Of a stretch of DNA of 64,000 nucleotides, positions 58,601-64,000 are shown piece by piece (position 1 is the first letter of the stretch; each line of letters begins with the position of its first letter). Source of the stretch: Straminergon stramineum (lineage: Eukaryota; Streptophyta; Bryopsida; Hypnales; Calliergonaceae); the NCBI GenBank assembly GCA_963920665.1, contig OY987265.1:39871001-39935000 (forward strand). Reading direction: 5' to 3'. The position numbers and the translations under genes were made by a program. Below the pieces are notes generated by a model. That model saw only the letters and a program-made list of their open reading frames with translations, did not search any database and was not told the DNA's origin.

Positions 58601-61600
58601 TGAGGATATTCAAGGAGAGATCCTTGAAGGGCTTGTGGCACGTATTGTGGCTCCTGAGAGTGTAACAAACTTAAGCGAAATTCTTGTTCGGTTTCCACGT
58701 CCTCCATCCCCAGAAGGTAAGTTTATTTAATTCAATTGACTCTATTCCTGACTAACGTCTTACTATGACGTTCATGTTAAAAAAATGTGGTATTAGTAAG
58801 CAGGTATCCCGTACCTTTGGTAGCCACAAAAGACTGAACTGCAGCTATCAGATGTCAAGGGATATTTTATTGGAACCGAGTCTGTAAACGACATTTTGCA
58901 ACGTCCTGCTCTAATAGCTTTCACTATGATTGATGCAACTCACAAATTCGTTGAATATCGGAGGTCAATTCCTGAAATTTTTGACTTCTGTGCAGCTTCT
59001 TTGTATGGGCAAGGACTGCGTGAAATATGTTCGTCTAATCGAAGTAGTGAAAAAAAGGTACGGAGAAGGTGGCCTCAAAGTTTTTAGTACTATGAGAGTA
59101 AGAAATGAAACCAATCATGGACGGTCTTCTATCTTCACATGTCTTTTGTCCGTTACTTCACCAACTTATAGATATTTCCGTTCATTCCCATGGCATCTAT
59201 GTTTTACTTCAGAGCTAATTGGGCATGTGGTCTTTGTTGCAGCAAGTCGAAGCCCTTCTGAAAGCTGTAGGCCCAGACTTCTGCTCTGACTTGACAGACT
59301 GGCTTGAGGATAAAGTTGCAGAGCATGACAGCGCAAAGAAGAGTCGTTTGTACCCGATGTTAGAAACCTTTCTACACTCAACACCTGCAGATTATCCTAC
59401 AAGGAAACTTCAAGTATGTATCCCTCTTGTTTCTTGTTTGAAATAGTGCAATCAATAAAATCTCAGGCTTTGTTTATAATTCTTTCTCAACAGTACTTAT
59501 GTTAGGAGTGACTTCATCCTTTACAACTTTTTTGTTCAGAGTTTTTGGGTTTTATCAAGCATACCTTGACGTCTACTGATCACGTGATAGACTCTGTTTT
59601 TCAGTATTCAGTATACTGCCGGCATGCTCATACTCATCTTAAAATATTTTCTCTGTTCAGGAAATGATTCAGGTGATTCATAAGTCAAAATTACCTGTCC
59701 GCTTCAAGTGCAACACAAATTCCTCAGGACAGGGTTCCAATGTCCTTGAAAATAGTGTTTCGCAATTTAAGATGACAGTGCATGTCTACACTGATTCTGC
59801 ATTCCGGCGGTACCAGAAAGAAATGAGGTATCGCACTGACCTTTTTTGTTTTCAAGTCCATTTTTCCACGCGGAAAATTTGCGGTTGGGTTTTCATCTTT
59901 GCCAGACCTACGTGAGGACCTGCTGGTGTTCATTGTGTCAAACAGTTCTCAGCCCTTCTATATTTGTCAGAATGTTTTCTTTGGTACGATTTCGGTTTTG
60001 TCTTTTCCTGCTCATAATCTTAAAGCTGTTTGTGTTCTGCAGTAAACACCCAGGTCTATGGCCTTTGTACAGAGGTATGTCCCGTTATTTTGAATATTGC
60101 AGCACGTACTTAAATCAGTGACATTGAATATTGCTCTAATTGCAGTATGAAAATTCACAGTGCTTCAGGTGCGATAGATGTAGGTTGAATCAAATGCGAC
60201 GAGTATCCAGCCTTTTTTTTAGAACAGAAGTTGGAGCGAGTGAGGACTAGGTACTGATGTAAGATTTTGATTCCTCCAATTTCATAATTATTAGAAAGAC
60301 GTCGCCTGCAGGATTTTTCGTGGATGTGCGTGTATTCAATGGCAGCGCTGTTCCCGCGACAGCGGACTTGAATAGCCGTGCAGATGATATTGATGAGGAA
60401 CGAAGAGGCCATGGTGAATGTGGCCAAGATGATTCAGTCGATGAAACGCAAAACTTGATGTTGAAGTTGAAATTTCTGCCGTATAAGGTGATGTTTAAGA
60501 TGTAACTACTAGTGTATACATAGAGATTCAAGTTCGTGGAAGTAAATTAGTTGTAAGTTGCCCTTTCCAACGCTAGCCCTTATCTCAGGGACTCTGATTG
60601 AGGACTACCCTTTGCCAATATTGAGTATCTAATGTTCAGAAGACTTTTTGTGGGGGCAGTTGATCATTGGAAGTTGGAGCCATAATTTGGTGTCTGTCCC
60701 ATGCAGATCCGTACATTCCTTATACGTAATGGCATAGGACTTCTCTTCGATAAAGGCGCTGCGGATTACAAACAATACTTTACCAGGTGCATTGATATTT
60801 TCGTTTTCCATCACTTGGAACACCGTCGGAGGTGAAACCTCCTGGCGGTTGTAAATTGTTCTTCTAACTTGACGTGTTAGTAATTCCGTTGGTTATCTTC
60901 CAGGGACTTGCTGCATGACATAGATCTTTAGGACGAATTAAGTTACCTTGGTATTTCTATAATTTTTTTGTTGCAAGAATCAAGTAATCCTGAGGCCTGA
61001 CGAAGATATTGATGCTGTGACTATGTTACAGACAAATGACAACATGGGGCACGTCGCCAGAAAAACAGGAGGAGTTGACGAAGCTTCTAAGTGAATGGTT
61101 AATCATGAACTGTGTATCTTTGTATTCAGTACAGCAGGGTACAATAATCTTACAAACTGCCTATTGTGCCATTCAAAGAATTTTGCATGATATAGAATAC
61201 ATTTGGCATTTTGTGTCTTCTACAATGAACATTTAATTCTTATGCAATCCCAATCAAGCATACCAAATTTTAGATTCAATTATATTTTCAAAAAAGCATT
61301 CCTCCATTTTTGGAGAATTGTTTCATTTAATATTCTTAATTTTACATGATAATTGATTGAAAAATATTGGTGATCACATAGATATGTAGGAAACATTCAT
61401 GTTCACATCTTTTGTGTTAGAAATAACCCCATGAAGTAACAAAAATATGATCTATAAGGAGTTCAATGTGAAGTGTAGGATGATCAAATTTTGTAAATTA
61501 GATATTTTTATATTTTAGCTAGATTTTTCCAAACTAATTGTATTATTATGCTCTAAGGTGCAAAATTAGTCACAATGTGAAGGTCAAATAGCAATATAGT

Positions 61601-64000
61601 TAAAATATAGAGAAATCTATTTTACAAAGTTTGATCATCCAACACCTCCTATTGAACTCTTTATAGATCATATTTTTGTTACTTATTGAGGTATTTTTCT
61701 TTACATGATAGGTATGTGTACAAATATTTCCTAGATATCCATGCAATCAAATTTAAAAAATTCATCACCAATGTTTTTCAATCAATTATTATGTAAGATC
61801 ATGAATATTTATTGAAACAATTCTCCAAAAATGGAGTAATGTTTTTTTGAAACTAAAATTTGGTATGCTTAATTGAGATTGCTTTAGAATTGAATGGTAA
61901 TTTGTGTACAACCAAAAACGTCAATTATATTCTATATTGTGCAAAATCCTTTGAATGGCACAATAGGCAATTTGTAAGATTATTGTACCCCACTATACTT
62001 TTGAAGTTGATGAGCCCATGGCTTCTTTGATGTCTAGTCCCCACAAAGTTCTTGAATTGAGACTTCTTAAGATTATTCTAGCAATACCAAGTCTCCTTTG
62101 AGTCCAACTCTAGTTTTCATGTTGTGCTTTTCTTTAACCTCCTATTAGTATTTAATGGAATATATCCCATTGTTGTAGACTTTTGTACTCCTACAAACTT
62201 TTTATTTATTTAATCAATCCAAATGTTGGTGGTAGAGAATAAGAGGTATGGAATTTGGAAGATGATCATGAGTTTATCCAACTTGCATTAGAAACAGAGT
62301 GAATTATATCCCATGAGACTAGTTGAAACATTGAAAATTCAAAAGTATATTCAAACTCAAAGGCCTTCTAAAGTATTGGAGTTGTTTCTATTCCATCTTA
62401 GTATAGAAAGAAAAGAGTATAGAACAAAATTGATGATGAATTTCAATATGGCTTCATTTGATCATTCATACTCAATTTGGTTCAATCTTTCTCTTTGGGT
62501 TTCAAGATTCATAAGTAACAACTCCAATACCTTAAGAGGGCTTTGAAAATAAATATTCTTTTAAATTTTCAATGTTTCAATTAGTCTTGTGAGATATAAT
62601 TCACTTTGTTTCTCATGCAACTTTCAAAGTTAGATAAACCCATGACCAACTTCCAACATTTGTATCTCTATTCTATGTCACCCATGTTTGAATTGATTTA
62701 GAATATTTAGTTTGGAGGGGTGCAAATAGTCTTCACTGCACTCCTTTATTATGAATTACATCTTCTTTTTGGAAGTCAAATGAAAACAGAACATGAAAAC
62801 TAGAATTGGACGGGACTTAAAAGGATATCTCAATTACCGGGTGATATTTTCAAATTCTTTTTCGTTGTGTTCACAAAATCATGTGCTCTGAATATGTGTA
62901 CGTTAAACTACGACTCTTCTAGTCACAAATCTCGTCATTAAATTAGCGATTGTCTAAATACATGAGCGACTTTTGCCGAAATATCTGTAGGTCACTGCAA
63001 GATCTTCACGAAAACAGGCAATGGTTGCCGCAAGTATACTTTGGTCAATGCAAGGATAATACCACAGCGCGTGTCATTTTTTGAGATTTTGCGATTCTCT
63101 TTTATTGCAGGGCTGGATATATTAAGAAGAAGTTGAACGGAAAAAGGCTAAGCAGCAACACATACTTAACTGAAGCAGAACCTTTCCTGAAGCAATTCGC
63201 GGATCGTAGTCTGAAGAATCAAAAGCTGGTTGGTGCAGCGGGAGTAGATATTGATGTCAGTGATTTCTTAGCAGCCCAGCATATCGATGAGGATGAGTAT
63301 GTTTCGGAAGGTGAACATGCACCTGCTCCAACTGCACCCGCCCATCCTATTCCAGCCATCAAAGCTCAAGGAATGCTCGTCTTTTTCCCTGGTACTCGTC
63401 ACTTTTCATTTGCTCTGTCCCTGTTTTTTGGGTCGGGAAAGAGCAATAAACAGGAAGCAGTTCAATTTTCTTTTTCCATTTTTTATATCAAAAGGCTATG
63501 TGCAGCCCACCTTCTGAATATAGTGAGCATCCTCCTCTTACTTTGTTTGTTTTGACCTTCAACGCAATGGTTGACTCTCAGGATTGCCTGGCTGTGCCAA
63601 GTCTGCACTCTGTAAAGCAATAATGACTTCGACATTTGAACTTCCCATGCACAGCCTCATGGGCGACATGATCTCGGGTACGTTGCTCAGTTTCTTTAAT
63701 GAAACTGTGAAGACCGAAACTATTCTTGCGTGGATCCCTTGAATTAAATAAATGGCAATCGGCTTTGACATATATAAGTCTGTTAGTATGTTTGCAGAAT
63801 GAACACTGACATTGGTTCCCGCATATTGGTTTTGTTTAGGAAAGTATTGGCCAAAGCTTAAAATTGAGAGGGTTAAGAAACCCCATCGAATCACATTTGC
63901 TGATAAGAATGCACCAAACAAGGAGGTCTGGCAGACAGTAAGTTATTCAGCGCATGGATTCTTGGATATTTTTTCTTGTACATATATACTTTGGTGGGGA
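55601..64000 (+). CDS. RNL: Plant tRNA ligase, N-terminal 803 residues (continues past the window)
   Basis: Multifunctional enzyme that joins tRNA exons after splicing. Exons: 55601-55747, 55859-56221, 56545-56595, 56770-56852, 57036-57135, 57403-57481, 57677-57797, 58146-58252, 58588-58716, 58996-59057, 59243-59413, 59661-59827, 60043-60074, 60312-60487, 60707-60786, 61032-61097, 63111-63391, 63582-63677, 63840-63937. All are in one frame with GT/AG introns. Residues 1-49 are Arg/Ser-rich, like an organelle presequence. The ligase domain has ATFYPKFENEKSDQE, the nucleotidyl-transfer motif KHSG in MKHSGSLFLYAG, MELVTAVLGDHGQRPL and CHQWRLPTN. The kinase domain begins at GMLVFFPGLPGCAKSALCK (P-loop) and continues to FADKNAPNKEVWQT. 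The rest of the kinase and the phosphodiesterase domain lie beyond 64000. The plant enzyme is known in both nucleus and chloroplast, which fits a presequence. Confidence 0.93.
61137..61990. mobile_element. Large foldback element in a tRNA ligase intron, copy 1
   Basis: Arms of about 370 bases, starting GGGTACAATAATCTTACAAA at the left and its complement at the right end, with a central spacer of about 100 bases near 61560. The arms differ at scattered sites. No coding frame. It lies wholly inside the intron 61098-63110. Confidence 0.85.
62094..62826. mobile_element. Large foldback element in a tRNA ligase intron, copy 2
   Basis: The left arm starts TCCTTTGAGTCCAACTCTAG and pairs with the right arm ending CTAGAATTGGACGGGACTT. 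Pairing continues inward, for example GAATTATATCCCATGAGACT near 62301 against AGTCTTGTGAGATATAATTC near 62583. Its ends differ from those of the neighbour at 61137-61990. Non-coding; inside the same intron. Confidence 0.8.

Overview
This window is nuclear DNA from a land plant. The genes are intron-rich with GT/AG splice sites. The recognisable products are plant families: a class III secretory peroxidase, a temperature-induced lipocalin, the plant m6A writer subunit MTB (METTL14 type), an NBR1-like PB1 protein and a plant tRNA ligase. Low GC between genes, dense small inverted-repeat transposons and a cluster of intronless BTB genes fit a bryophyte, perhaps a moss, but the species is a guess from general character only. 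Gene models below were built by reading splice junctions by eye. Family assignments rest on remembered family features, not on a search.

Layout. 0-24.4 kb: three copies of a roughly 2 kb unit, each with one BTB/POZ gene (two on +, one on -). They are separated by transposon debris: a family of MITEs with ends GGGGAATTT, a nested double insertion at 4.8-6.8 kb, a dead Ty1/copia polymerase at 8.6-9.4 kb with a probable 3' LTR start, two further inverted-repeat elements at 12.7-14.5 kb, and a textbook CACTA element at 15.73-17.16 kb with a 3-bp target duplication. An intact five-exon peroxidase lies at 17.96-20.8 kb on the minus strand. 24.4-32.6 kb: gene-poor, with several MITEs, two direct copies of a TTAA-bounded element, a fragment of the BTB flank carrying a perfect 28-bp hairpin, and telo-box sequences. 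33.5-34.5 kb: lipocalin TIL (+). 35.4-36.2 kb: two adjoining TTAA-bounded elements. 38.0-45.3 kb: MTB (-), seven coding exons, 1939 residues, about twice the Arabidopsis length. 49.4-50.9 kb: a five-exon gene for a 210-residue PB1-only protein. 55.6-64.0 kb: the first 19 coding exons (803 residues) of tRNA ligase (+), running off the right edge, with one 2-kb intron filled by two large foldback elements.

The genes do not form an operon or an obvious pathway cluster. MTB and tRNA ligase are both RNA-processing housekeeping genes, and the peroxidase and lipocalin are stress-related. The least ordinary content is in the mobile DNA. One element family is bounded by TTAA with CCC(C)TA termini, resembling the piggyBac signature. 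Two different elements sit side by side in one MITE, with TATA at each junction. Several long foldbacks could make double-stranded RNA.
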